DNA of 64,000 nt from Saccharothrix obliqua (GTDB lineage Bacteria > Actinomycetota > Actinomycetes > Mycobacteriales > Pseudonocardiaceae). A program made the translations under genes and the position numbers. The notes below the pieces were generated by a model. It was not told where the DNA came from, ran no database searches, and saw nothing but the letters and a program-made list of their open reading frames with translations. Shown here in pieces: positions 51,720 through 59,389 of this stretch. The stretch spans positions 620,001 to 684,000 of the forward strand of contig NZ_JAHXGQ010000004.1 in the NCBI RefSeq assembly GCF_019375475.1, read 5' to 3'. Positions within the stretch are counted from its first letter, which is position 1, and every line of letters starts with the position of its first letter.

Positions 51720-52325
51720 GTGGCAGAGTCTCGGCGCGAACGCAGGAAGCAGCAGGTCAGGCGGGCCCTGATGGACGCGGCGATCAGGTTGTTCGCCGAA
51801 CAGGGCTACGAGCGGACGACGGTCGCCCAGATCGCCGAGGCCGCCGACGTGGTGCCCAAGACGTTCTTCAACCACTTCCCGACCAAGGAAGACGTGTTGT
51901 TCGCCGACACCGAGCCCGACCACGCGCGGGCGGTCGAGGTGATCGCCGCGCGCGCTCCCGGCGACGACGTCGCGGACGTGCTGGTGCGGGCGTACGAGAC
52001 GCTGCTGCGGGACTACCGCGCGGACGGCACGCGCGATCCCGGGGTGACCGAGTTGTACGGCCGCCTGCTGGTCACGGTGCCGACGCTCCAGGCCCGCGCG
52101 CTGCACCGGTCGCTGGCGTTCCAGCGCGAGGTCGCCGACGCCCTCCTCGCCGCCTTCCCGGACCGGCTCGACCCCGTCTCGGCCGCCGCGGTGGTCGGCG
52201 CGTCGGCCGGCGCGGCGCAGGCCGCCGCGTTGCGCAGCATGGAGCTGGGGCAGCCGGAGGAGCAGTTCTGGGACGCGATCCGGCGCGGCGTGCACATCGC
52301 CCTGCACGGCCTGCCCGCGCGGTGA
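51720..52325 (+). CDS. TetR-family transcriptional regulator
   Basis: This 201-residue repressor has an N-terminal TetR helix-turn-helix: LFAEQGYERTTVAQIAEAADVVPKTFFNHFPTKEDV. An all-helical ligand domain follows (VLVRAYETLLRDY, AALRSMELGQPEEQF). The start is the GTG at 51720. It is divergent from the glycosyltransferase/SDR pair and probably represses it, with the inducer binding the C-terminal pocket. Confidence 0.88.
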   Translation: MAESRRERRKQQVRRALMDAAIRLFAEQGYERTTVAQIAEAADVVPKTFFNHFPTKEDVLFADTEPDHARAVEVIAARAPGDDVADVLVRAYETLLRDYRADGTRDPGVTELYGRLLVTVPTLQARALHRSLAFQREVADALLAAFPDRLDPVSAAAVVGASAGAAQAAALRSMELGQPEEQFWDAIRRGVHIALHGLPAR

Positions 52326-52335
52326 CGTCACCCCG

Positions 52336-53094
52336 TCAGCGCACGTGGTACATCGGGTTGGGCAGCTTGATGTCGTGCCGCGAGAACCCGCCCTCGAAAT
52401 CGCTCTCCTGGTCGCCGACGTTGACGACGATCGTGTGGCCGCGAGCCTCCTGGAGGTGCTCCCGGGTCAGCGTCTTGTAGACACCCGTCCGGCACTTGTC
52501 CGCACACGGCAGGTAGGGCGGCGCGTCCTCGGCGCGGTCGGGCTTGAGGAACAGCTCGGCCGGCGGGAAGCCCTTCTCGGCCAGGTGCCGGGCGGTCGGC
52601 TCGCGCAGGCTCTCCGGGCGACCGGTGATGAAGAAGACCTTGATGCCGAGGCGGTGCGCGTCCCACGCGAGTTCGCGCACCGGCCGGATCGGCGGGAAGA
52701 CCCCCGCCCGGATCGCCTCGTGCTGCGCGCCCCGGTCGAAGCCGAAGTCGCGGTCGGCCGCCCAGCCGTAGGTGATCTCGGCGGTGTCGTCGACGTCCAG
52801 GACGATCGCCCGGCCGGCCGCCGGTTCCACCCGGTCGAGCAGCGCCTCCCGCGCCTCCCGCACCTTCGCCCCGGTGTCGCGACCCCACTGGCTGTCCTCC
52901 GAGTGCTGGTTGCGACCGTCGACCACGTGCCCGCCGTAATACTCCTTCACCGCCGCCTTCGCCCGGCCCAGGTTGGGCGGCTCCGCCGCGGTGGCGGTCG
53001 ACCCGGGACCGGCCAGGCCCACGGCGCCGCCCGCCAAGGTCAACCCCACCGACACCGCCACCACGAAGCCCGTCCAGCGCCCGCTCCGACTCAT
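52336..53094 (-). CDS. Secreted HAD-superfamily acid phosphatase (class B-like)
   Basis: This 252-residue protein has a signal peptide (GFVVAVSVGLTLAGGAVGLAG, cleavage near AAEPP) and HAD motif I IVLDVDDTAEITYGWAAD (nucleophile Asp pair). Motif II is in IKVFFITGRPESLREPTARHLAEKGFPPAELFLKPD, and later HDIKLPNP. This matches the periplasmic/secreted class B (AphA-like) or lipoprotein acid phosphatases. It would dephosphorylate organic phosphates outside the membrane. The ATG at 53094 gives the signal peptide. It is divergent from the DUF4383 gene. Confidence 0.88.
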   Translation of the reverse strand: MSRSGRWTGFVVAVSVGLTLAGGAVGLAGPGSTATAAEPPNLGRAKAAVKEYYGGHVVDGRNQHSEDSQWGRDTGAKVREAREALLDRVEPAAGRAIVLDVDDTAEITYGWAADRDFGFDRGAQHEAIRAGVFPPIRPVRELAWDAHRLGIKVFFITGRPESLREPTARHLAEKGFPPAELFLKPDRAEDAPPYLPCADKCRTGVYKTLTREHLQEARGHTIVVNVGDQESDFEGGFSRHDIKLPNPMYHVR

Positions 53095-53241
53095 CGAACC
53101 TCCCGCACCCGGTCCTGAATGGACTGTCTTGATCCAGTATGGACATATTGCTCCGGGCCACCGGAGATGCGCTTCGTTCAGGTGATTCCGCGTTGGTCGC
53201 CACGCCGCCGGGTAGCCGTGGGACAACGCGAAGGAGGCGCC

Positions 53242-53697
53242 ATGTCCGGAACGACCGAGAAGGTCACCCGCACGCCCGTGCAGTCCGCGGCCGTCGCGGT
53301 GGCCGTCGTGTTCCTGCTGGTCGGCGTCGCGGGTTTCATCCCCGGGTTGACCACCGACCTCGACTCGATCACGCTCGCCGGGCACCACTCCGGCGCGCAC
53401 CTGCTCGGCATCTTCGAGGTCTCGGTGCTGCACAACGCGGTCCACCTGCTGTTCGGCGTCCTCGGTGTGGTGCTCGCCAGGTCCGCGGGCGGCGCGCGGG
53501 CCTTCCTGCTCGGCGGCGCCGTCGTCTACCTGGCGCTCTGGCTCTACGGGCTGCTGATCGACCGCGGCAGCTCGGCGAACTTCGTCCCGGTGAACGAGGC
53601 CGACAACTGGCTGCACCTGGGCCTGGCGCTCGGCATGGCGGCCCTGGGCCTGGTGCTGAGCCGCCGCGTCGTGCCCCGGGACGGTCGCCGCACCTGA
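53242..53697 (+). CDS. DUF4383-family membrane protein
   Basis: This is a 151-residue protein with four predicted membrane helices: SAAVAVAVVFLLVGVAGFIPGL, LHNAVHLLFGVLGVVLARS, AFLLGGAVVYLALWLYGLLI and WLHLGLALGMAALGLVLSRR. It has the family motif HHSGAHLLGIFEVSVLHN followed by NEADNWLHL. DUF4383 proteins are common in actinobacteria and have no known function. The ATG follows GAAGGAGGCGCC. It is upstream of the permease gene by 48 bases, on the same strand. Confidence 0.88.
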   Translation: MSGTTEKVTRTPVQSAAVAVAVVFLLVGVAGFIPGLTTDLDSITLAGHHSGAHLLGIFEVSVLHNAVHLLFGVLGVVLARSAGGARAFLLGGAVVYLALWLYGLLIDRGSSANFVPVNEADNWLHLGLALGMAALGLVLSRRVVPRDGRRT

Positions 53698-53745
53698 CGC
53701 GAACCGGGTGGAGTGCCGCGCCCCGCGATGGGGAATGGGTAGGCC

Positions 53746-55068
53746 ATGGCGATCCCCTTGAAGCGGGCGGCGAGCACGTCGCTGCTGTACTTCTTCGTCC
53801 TGGGCGACATCCTCGGGGCGGGCGTGTACGTGCTGGTCGGCTCCGTGGCGGCCGAGGTAGGCGGTGCGGTGTGGTTGCCGCTGGTCACGGCGTTGTGCCT
53901 GGCCGGGCTGACTGCCGCGAGCTACGTCGAGCTGGTCACCCGGTTCCCGCGGGCCGGTGGCTCGTCCCACTACGCGACCAGGGCCTTCGGGTCGGCGGCC
54001 GGTTCGCTGGTGGGCTTCTGCATGGTGGCGGGCGGCGTGGTGTCGGTGGGCGCGCTGAGCCGCGCTTTCGCGGGCGACTACCTCGCGGCCGTGGTCGACC
54101 TGCCCACCGCGCCCGTCGTGGTGGTGTTCCTCGCCGCGCTGGCCGCGTTGAACATCCGCGGCGTGAAGGAGTCGCTGCGGACCAACGCCGTCGCCACCGT
54201 GGTCGAGGTGGGCGGCCTGCTGCTCGTCATCGGCCTGGGCACGTGGGTGGTGCTGCGTGGTGACGCCGACCTGTCGCGGCTGACGCGGGTGGACACCGGC
54301 GAGGGCGGCCTGAACGCGGTCCTGGCCGGCACCGTCCTGGCCTACTACTCCTTCGTCGGGTTCGAGACCTCGGTCAACCTCGCCGAGGAGGTCCGCGACC
54401 CCCGCCGGTCCTACCCGCGGGCGTTGCTCGGCGCGCTGGCCACCGCCGGGTTGGTGTACCTGGCCATCGGCCTGGTGACCAGCGCCGTGGTGCCTACCGA
54501 GCAGCTGGCCGGTTCGGACGGCCCGCTGCTGGAGGTGGTGCGTGCCGCGGGCGGCGTCCCCGGCTGGCTGTTCAGCCTGGTCGCCCTGGTCGCGGTGGCC
54601 AACGGCGCGCTGCTGACCGGCATCATGTCCTCCCGCCTCGCCTACGGCATGGCCATGGACGGGCTCCTGCCCAAGGCGTTGACCCGCGTCCTGCCGGGCC
54701 GCCGCACCCCGTGGGTCGCGGTCCTGGTCACCACGGCGGCGTCACTGGTGCTCGCCCTCACCGGCGAGGTCGCGGTGCTGGCGGAGACGCTGGTGCTGCT
54801 GCTCCTGGTCGTGTTCACCGCGGTGAACGCCGCCGTCCTCGTGCTCCGGCGGCAGGAGGGCGAGGCCGACCACTTCCGGGTGCCCACCGTCGTGCCGTGG
54901 CTGGCGCTGGCGTCGTGCCTGCTGCTGTTCACCAGGGTCGACGGCGAGGTGTGGTTGCGCGGGCTCGTGCTGGTCGGCCTCGGCGTGCTGCTCGCCGCCG
55001 TCAACCACGTCCGCCGGCGGCGCGCGGCTCCGGTGGCGGCCGGTGACCGGACGACCACCGCTCGGTAG
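53746..55068 (+). CDS. APC-family amino acid permease
   Basis: This 440-residue transporter has about 12 helices. The N-terminal helix 1 is VLGDILGAGVYVLVGSVAAEVG, with the conserved G-x-G(V) substrate loop. There is a YVELVTRFPRAGGSSHYATRAFG segment and AYYSFVGFETSVNLAEEVRDPRR in helices 6-7. This is the APC superfamily (amino acid/polyamine permease). Substrate not predicted. It could form a unit with the upstream DUF4383 gene. The ATG follows GGGTAGG. Confidence 0.88.
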   Translation: MAIPLKRAASTSLLYFFVLGDILGAGVYVLVGSVAAEVGGAVWLPLVTALCLAGLTAASYVELVTRFPRAGGSSHYATRAFGSAAGSLVGFCMVAGGVVSVGALSRAFAGDYLAAVVDLPTAPVVVVFLAALAALNIRGVKESLRTNAVATVVEVGGLLLVIGLGTWVVLRGDADLSRLTRVDTGEGGLNAVLAGTVLAYYSFVGFETSVNLAEEVRDPRRSYPRALLGALATAGLVYLAIGLVTSAVVPTEQLAGSDGPLLEVVRAAGGVPGWLFSLVALVAVANGALLTGIMSSRLAYGMAMDGLLPKALTRVLPGRRTPWVAVLVTTAASLVLALTGEVAVLAETLVLLLLVVFTAVNAAVLVLRRQEGEADHFRVPTVVPWLALASCLLLFTRVDGEVWLRGLVLVGLGVLLAAVNHVRRRRAAPVAAGDRTTTAR

Positions 55069-55103
55069 TCTCCGCGCGACCCGGCGACCCAGGAGGAGGC
55101 TCG

Positions 55104-55904
55104 GTGGCGGATCTCGCGGACTCGATCGAATCGGTGGAGCAGTTGGCCGCGGCGTGGCGGGACGTGGTGCTCGACCGCGATCCGGACGCCGATGTGCGGG
55201 ACCTCCCGGGCATCGCCGTGCGCTGGGCCGACTCCCGGTTCGCGTTCTGGAACTGCGTCACGTTGACCGACGTGGGCGCGGACGTGGCGCGGGCCGAGCA
55301 GCGCCTCGCCGAGGTCGCGGAGATCATGCGCGCCAAGCGGCACCCCGGGTTCCTGTGGTTGTTCGAGGACCTCCTGGCCGACGACGCGCGTGCCGAGCTG
55401 GACGCGGTGGCCGAGCGGGTGGGTCTCCGGCACGCCTTCAGCGGCAGGGGCATGGCCGGGGACCTGCTCCCCGTCCCCGAGCCCGACCACCCCGAACTGA
55501 CGTTCACCCGCGTGACCACCGACGAGCAGTTGCGGGCCTACGCGGACCTGAACTCGCGCGCCTACGGCTTCCCGCTGGAGGACGGTCGCGACGGGCTCGC
55601 CGGCACCGCGCTGTGGCAGCAGCGGGCACACGCCTACCTGGGCCTGCGGGACGGCGTCCCGGTGACGTGCGCGGCGAGCATCGAGGCGGACGGCCGGCTC
55701 TTCGTCGCCCTCGTCGCGACCGACCCGGACTGGCAGCACCGGGGCTACGGCGAGGCCGTGACGCGAAAGGCGCTGCACGCGGGCTACCGCGTCGGCGGGC
55801 CGACCCGCGCCACGCTGCACGCGACCGCCGCCGGGGAGCCCGTCTACCGGCGGATCGGCTTCAAGCCGAACTCGGTGGTGCGGTTCTACGGCCTCGGGGG
55901 CTGA
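55104..55904 (+). CDS. GNAT-family N-acetyltransferase
   Basis: This 266-residue protein has a GNAT domain in the second half: VSIEADGRLFVALVATDPDWQHRGYGEAVTRKALHAG, with the acetyl-CoA pyrophosphate loop Q-H-R-G-Y-G-E-A. It ends FKPNSVVRFYGLGG. The first ~130 residues are an extra helical/alpha-beta region (WADSRFAFWNCVTLTDVGADV, a typical N-terminal half of two-domain GNATs). The GTG start follows GGAGGAGGC. The substrate is unknown; it has no clear link to the permease. Confidence 0.85.
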   Translation: MADLADSIESVEQLAAAWRDVVLDRDPDADVRDLPGIAVRWADSRFAFWNCVTLTDVGADVARAEQRLAEVAEIMRAKRHPGFLWLFEDLLADDARAELDAVAERVGLRHAFSGRGMAGDLLPVPEPDHPELTFTRVTTDEQLRAYADLNSRAYGFPLEDGRDGLAGTALWQQRAHAYLGLRDGVPVTCAASIEADGRLFVALVATDPDWQHRGYGEAVTRKALHAGYRVGGPTRATLHATAAGEPVYRRIGFKPNSVVRFYGLGG

Positions 55905-55911
55905 GCCCGGC

Positions 55912-56472
55912 TCAGGTCGCCTCGCCGGCGTGACCGGGCGGCGGCGGCCCGCTGACCGGCGGGTGGGCGGCGCTGTCCCGGCGGCGGTAGGTCCACCAGG
56001 CGCTGAGCAGGGCCGCCGTCGCGACCACCACGCCCACGACCACCGCGTTCACCGCCGCGACCGTGGCGCGCGGCCAGGTCTCGTAGCCGAGCACGACGGG
56101 CGTGAACACCAGCCAGATGCCGACCGCGGTGGTCACCAGGCTCAGCCACGGCAGGCTGCGCGGGGCCAGCACCCGCAGCAGCGCCAGCACGGCGATCACC
56201 GCGCCCAGCACGATGTCGTGCCAGTAGCCGACGAACCCGTGTCCCGGCGGCGCGTAGTCCAAAGCGATGGGGGCGATGGTCAGCCACGCGCCGGCCACGA
56301 ACACCACCCCGCTGGTCAGGCCGTCGGCCGTGGGCGTGCGGGCGTCGTCCAGCAGCATCCCGCCCTCGGGCGGCACGAGGGGTTGGTGCCCGGCCGCGGT
56401 GATCGGGGTCGGGTCGAGCGGGCGGTCCTCCCGGCCCGTCGGCGGGTCGGGTTCCGGTGTCGAGTGGGTCAT
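55912..56472 (-). CDS. SPW-repeat membrane protein
   Basis: This 186-residue protein has a disordered, Pro/Asp-rich N-terminus (~50 residues). Four helices follow, containing the SPW-type repeats: GAWLTIAPIALDYAPPGHGFVGYWHDIVLGAVIAVLALLR and SLPWLSLVTTAVGIWLVFTPVVLGYETWPRA. SPW proteins are actinobacterial membrane proteins of unknown function. The C-terminus is a short Pro/Gly tail. It is coupled in orientation with the small protein at 56492, 19 bases upstream. Confidence 0.85.
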   Translation of the reverse strand: MTHSTPEPDPPTGREDRPLDPTPITAAGHQPLVPPEGGMLLDDARTPTADGLTSGVVFVAGAWLTIAPIALDYAPPGHGFVGYWHDIVLGAVIAVLALLRVLAPRSLPWLSLVTTAVGIWLVFTPVVLGYETWPRATVAAVNAVVVGVVVATAALLSAWWTYRRRDSAAHPPVSGPPPPGHAGEAT

Positions 56473-56491
56473 CGCTGCTCCCCGGGCGGCG

Positions 56492-56644
56492 TCACGCCTC
56501 CGGCCCGTCGTCTCCCGGACCGGACCACGGCGGGTTCTCGTCGGCCAGCTCGACGTACTGGTCGACCTCCTGCGGGGTGGGGTCCACACCGGCGTGCTCG
56601 GCGAACTCCTCCGGGTCCTGCGGGGGCGTCGTGGGATCGGTCAT
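56492..56644 (-). CDS. Small acidic protein (50 aa)
   Basis: This 50-residue protein, MTDPTTPPQDPEEFAEHAGVD..., is rich in Asp, Glu and Pro, with TPQEVDQYVELADENPPW. No signal peptide or membrane segment. The ATG has a strong ribosome-binding site, GGAGGTGG, seven bases upstream, which supports it as a real gene despite its size. It is immediately upstream of the SPW gene on the same strand and divergent from the cupin-like gene. I do not recognise its family. Confidence 0.68.
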   Translation of the reverse strand: MTDPTTPPQDPEEFAEHAGVDPTPQEVDQYVELADENPPWSGPGDDGPEA

Positions 56645-56776
56645 GTCGGCACCACCTCCGCACCTGGAGTGCCCGGCGGCACTCGGCGGAAACCGGTCGC
56701 CCCGGTGGGTTCGACCGGCGCGTGCCCGGTTACCCCGTCGGGCACGAACCCCCGTGCACAGCGAGGAGCCGCGGAC

Positions 56777-57112
56777 ATGAACGACCACCCCGACATCACC
56801 GACGTGGCACCACTGGCCGCCACCCTGCTGGAGGAGGCGCGCGGGCACAGCGCGCGGCGCGCGGCACGCACGTTGGTCACGGGGACGTCGCTGCGCGCCA
56901 CGCTCATCGCGTTGGCCGCGGGGGCGGAGATGGACGAGCACGAGGCGCCGCTGGCCGCGACGTTGCAGGCCGTCATCGGTGACGTCGTGCTGCACAGCGA
57001 CGGGCGGGAGCAGCCGGTACCCGAGGGGCGGTTGGCGCCGGTGCCGCCGACCCGGCACAGCCTCACGGCCGTGACGGACGCGGTCGTGCTGCTCACCGTC
57101 GCGCTGCGGTGA
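56777..57112 (+). CDS. Small cupin-like protein
   Basis: This 111-residue protein's central part, ALAAGAEMDEHEAPLAATLQAVIGDVVLHSDG, matches the cupin pattern (metal-type H/E spacing and G-D-V-V-L turn), with RHSLTAVTDAVVLLTVALR at the end. The family's conserved first-motif His pair appears reduced (E-H in DEHEAP). It may bind a metal or small ligand; function unknown. The ATG follows GCGAGGAGC. It converges with the MFS gene at 57118. Confidence 0.72.
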   Translation: MNDHPDITDVAPLAATLLEEARGHSARRAARTLVTGTSLRATLIALAAGAEMDEHEAPLAATLQAVIGDVVLHSDGREQPVPEGRLAPVPPTRHSLTAVTDAVVLLTVALR

Positions 57113-57117
57113 GGCTT

Positions 57118-58701
57118 TCAGCCCGGCGGTGACGGGCGGTCCGCCCACAGCAGGTGGCGCACCACGGGCGGGGCGGCGGCGAGGTCGCGGGCGACCCGCT
57201 CCACCTCCACGTCGGTGGTGGTGGAGCGTTCGAGGTGCTGGCGCAGGTGTTCCTGCCACGTGGCGACGGTGAACGTCTCCAGGTACACGTCGGGGTCCGC
57301 CGTGTCGCGGAACAGGCCCCACAGCGTCGCGCCCGTGCGCCGGCGCGACCGGCAGACCTTGCGCATCGCCGCCAGGAACTCGGCCGCCCGCGTCCCGTCG
57401 ACCCGCCACTCCACGGTCACCAGCACCGGTCCCCGCGCGACCTCGGGCATCTCCGGCGGCGCGTCCCAGAGGCTCGCGGGCGACGTGTCGAGCTGCCGCT
57501 CGGTCAACGGCAGCGCCCGCGCCGCCACCGCCACCACCAGCACCATCCCGGCCGCCGGCACGACCATCGCGCCCCGCACGCCCAACGCGTCGCCGAGCGC
57601 GCCCCACGCCAGCGCGCCGACGGCCTGCCCGCCCATGAAAACGAGCTGGTAGTAGGACAACGCCCGAGCCCGCGTCCACGCCGGGAGCAGCACCTGCGCG
57701 GTGGCGTTCAGGGTGGACAGCACGGCGATCCACGACGCGCCGGCCACCAGCATCGCGGGCACCGCCACCACCGGTGACGACGTCAGCCCGGCCACCGCCA
57801 TCGCCACCGCGTACGCGCACGTGGCGAAGGTGATCAGGAGGTTCTTCCCGGTCCGCCGCAGCACGCGCGGCACGACGAACGCGCCGCCGATCGCGCCGAC
57901 GCCGACGCTGCCGAGCAGCACGCCGTAACCACCCGCGCCCAGCCCCAGCGGACCACGCGCGATGGCGGGCAGCAACGCCCACAACGCGCTGCCGAACACG
58001 ACGAACAGGACCGACCGCTCCAGCACGCGTCGGAACAGCGGCGAGCTGCGCACGTACCGCGCGCCCGTCCGCACGGCCGTGGTCACGTGCTCCGCACCCA
58101 GCGGCCGGTGGTCGGACGGCCGACGCCACCGCCACAACACCAGCAGCACGCCGAAAAAGGACACGGTGTTGAACGCGAACGCGGCCTCCGGCCCGGCCGC
58201 CGCGATCAGCAGGCCGCCCAGCGCGGGACCGATGGCGCGGCCGACGTTCGCGTTCACGCCGTTGAGCAGCGCCGCGCGGGGTATCTCGGCACGCGGCACC
58301 AGCTCGGGCTGGATCGCCTGGAACGACGGCACCGCCAACGCCTGACCCACGCCCATCAACGCGATCAACGCCAGCAGCGTCACCGGCGTCGCGCCGCCGG
58401 CGGCGGTCAGGGCCGCCAGCCCGCCCGCGCCGGCGAGCATCAGCGACTGGCCGGCGATCAGCACGTGCCGCCGGTCGACGATGTCACCCACCGCGCCGAA
58501 CGGCACGACCAGCAGGAACACCGGGACGGTGGTCGCCGCCTGCACCAGCGCGACCGCCAGCGCACCGCCGCCGAGATCGCCCATCAGCCACTGCGCGCCC
58601 ACGGTCTGCGCCCACGTGCCGATGTTGGACGCGAACTGCGCCAGCCACAGCGCGCGGAACGTCCGCCGCCGCAGCGGCGCCCACGCCGAATCGCCGCCCA
58701 T
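57118..58701 (-). CDS. MFS exporter (EntS-like) with C-terminal ferredoxin-like domain
   Basis: This 527-residue protein has 10-12 predicted helices: FRALWLAQFASNIGTWAQTVG, VFLLVVPFGAVGDIVDRRHVLIAG (motif A), RAIGPALGGLLIAAAG. A C-terminal ~90-residue cytosolic part (VLVTVEWRVDGTRAAEFLAAMRK...VYLETFTVATWQEHLRQH) looks like a dimeric alpha/beta ferredoxin-type domain. This whole arrangement is the MFS_3 family, which includes enterobactin-type exporters. It is divergent from the TetR gene across a perfect operator palindrome and probably controlled by it, together with the flavin hydroxylase. Confidence 0.87.
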   Translation of the reverse strand: MGGDSAWAPLRRRTFRALWLAQFASNIGTWAQTVGAQWLMGDLGGGALAVALVQAATTVPVFLLVVPFGAVGDIVDRRHVLIAGQSLMLAGAGGLAALTAAGGATPVTLLALIALMGVGQALAVPSFQAIQPELVPRAEIPRAALLNGVNANVGRAIGPALGGLLIAAAGPEAAFAFNTVSFFGVLLVLWRWRRPSDHRPLGAEHVTTAVRTGARYVRSSPLFRRVLERSVLFVVFGSALWALLPAIARGPLGLGAGGYGVLLGSVGVGAIGGAFVVPRVLRRTGKNLLITFATCAYAVAMAVAGLTSSPVVAVPAMLVAGASWIAVLSTLNATAQVLLPAWTRARALSYYQLVFMGGQAVGALAWGALGDALGVRGAMVVPAAGMVLVVAVAARALPLTERQLDTSPASLWDAPPEMPEVARGPVLVTVEWRVDGTRAAEFLAAMRKVCRSRRRTGATLWGLFRDTADPDVYLETFTVATWQEHLRQHLERSTTTDVEVERVARDLAAAPPVVRHLLWADRPSPPG

Positions 58702-58774
58702 GCGGTGCGCCTCCGATGTGCTCGGTCCCGGAACGCTCGAACTTCCCCGCCCCGGCCGGGGCAAACCCGCCGTG

Positions 58775-58797
58775 GTGTACGGTACGGTTTCGTACAC
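58775..58797. promoter_or_regulatory. TetR operator between the MFS exporter and tetR
   Basis: GTGTACG (58775-58781) and CGTACAC (58791-58797) are perfect 7-bp arms around GTACGGTTT, in the spacer of the divergent exporter and TetR genes. This is a classic TetR operator layout, expected to control both promoters. Confidence 0.68.
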
Positions 58798-58818
58798 TAC
58801 GGCGACGGGGGTCGGGGG

Positions 58819-59376
58819 ATGCGGGGCGAAGCACGCGAGCGGGCCATCCTCGACGCCACCGCGGAACTGGTCGCCGAGGTCGGCTACCAGGCGATGACCG
58901 TGGACGCCGTGGCGGCGCGGGCAAGGGCCAGCAAAGCCACCATCTACCGCCGATGGCGCAACAAGGCGGAGCTGGTGAAGGCGGCGCTGGACGCCTACGA
59001 CGCCGGGTTCAACCTGGTCATCCCCGACACCGGCGACCTGCGCGGTGACCTCGTCGCGGTGATGGAAGCCATGCGGGCCAAGGCGACCGACCGGTACCTG
59101 GCCCTGCTGGACGGGCTCATCACCGCCGCCAGGTACGACCGGGTGCTGGCCGCCGCGTTGCGGGAGCACCAGGAGGACGACGAGCTGTCGCCGTTCACCG
59201 CCGGGTTGCAGCGCGCCGTCGCCCGCGGCGAGCTGCCCGCCGACGTGGACACCGCGCTGGTGCACGACGTGGCCGAGGCGTTGATCATGCGGCAGCTCAC
59301 CACCGGGCTGCCGTTCGACGCGGCGTTCATCGACCGCGTGGTCGACCGCGTGCTGCTGCCTTTGATCGGACGTTGA
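58819..59376 (+). CDS. TetR-family transcriptional regulator
   Basis: This is a 185-residue TetR protein. The N-terminal HTH is GYQAMTVDAVAARARASKATIYRRWRNKAEL, and a helical ligand domain includes MRQLTTGLPFDAAFIDRVV. The ATG at 58819 follows GGGGG. It is followed 13 bases later by the flavin hydroxylase, so repressor, exporter and hydroxylase make a compact inducible unit, typical of defence against a toxic aromatic or an antibiotic. Confidence 0.9.
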   Translation: MRGEARERAILDATAELVAEVGYQAMTVDAVAARARASKATIYRRWRNKAELVKAALDAYDAGFNLVIPDTGDLRGDLVAVMEAMRAKATDRYLALLDGLITAARYDRVLAAALREHQEDDELSPFTAGLQRAVARGELPADVDTALVHDVAEALIMRQLTTGLPFDAAFIDRVVDRVLLPLIGR

Positions 59377-59389
59377 GGGGGTTTCCGGG

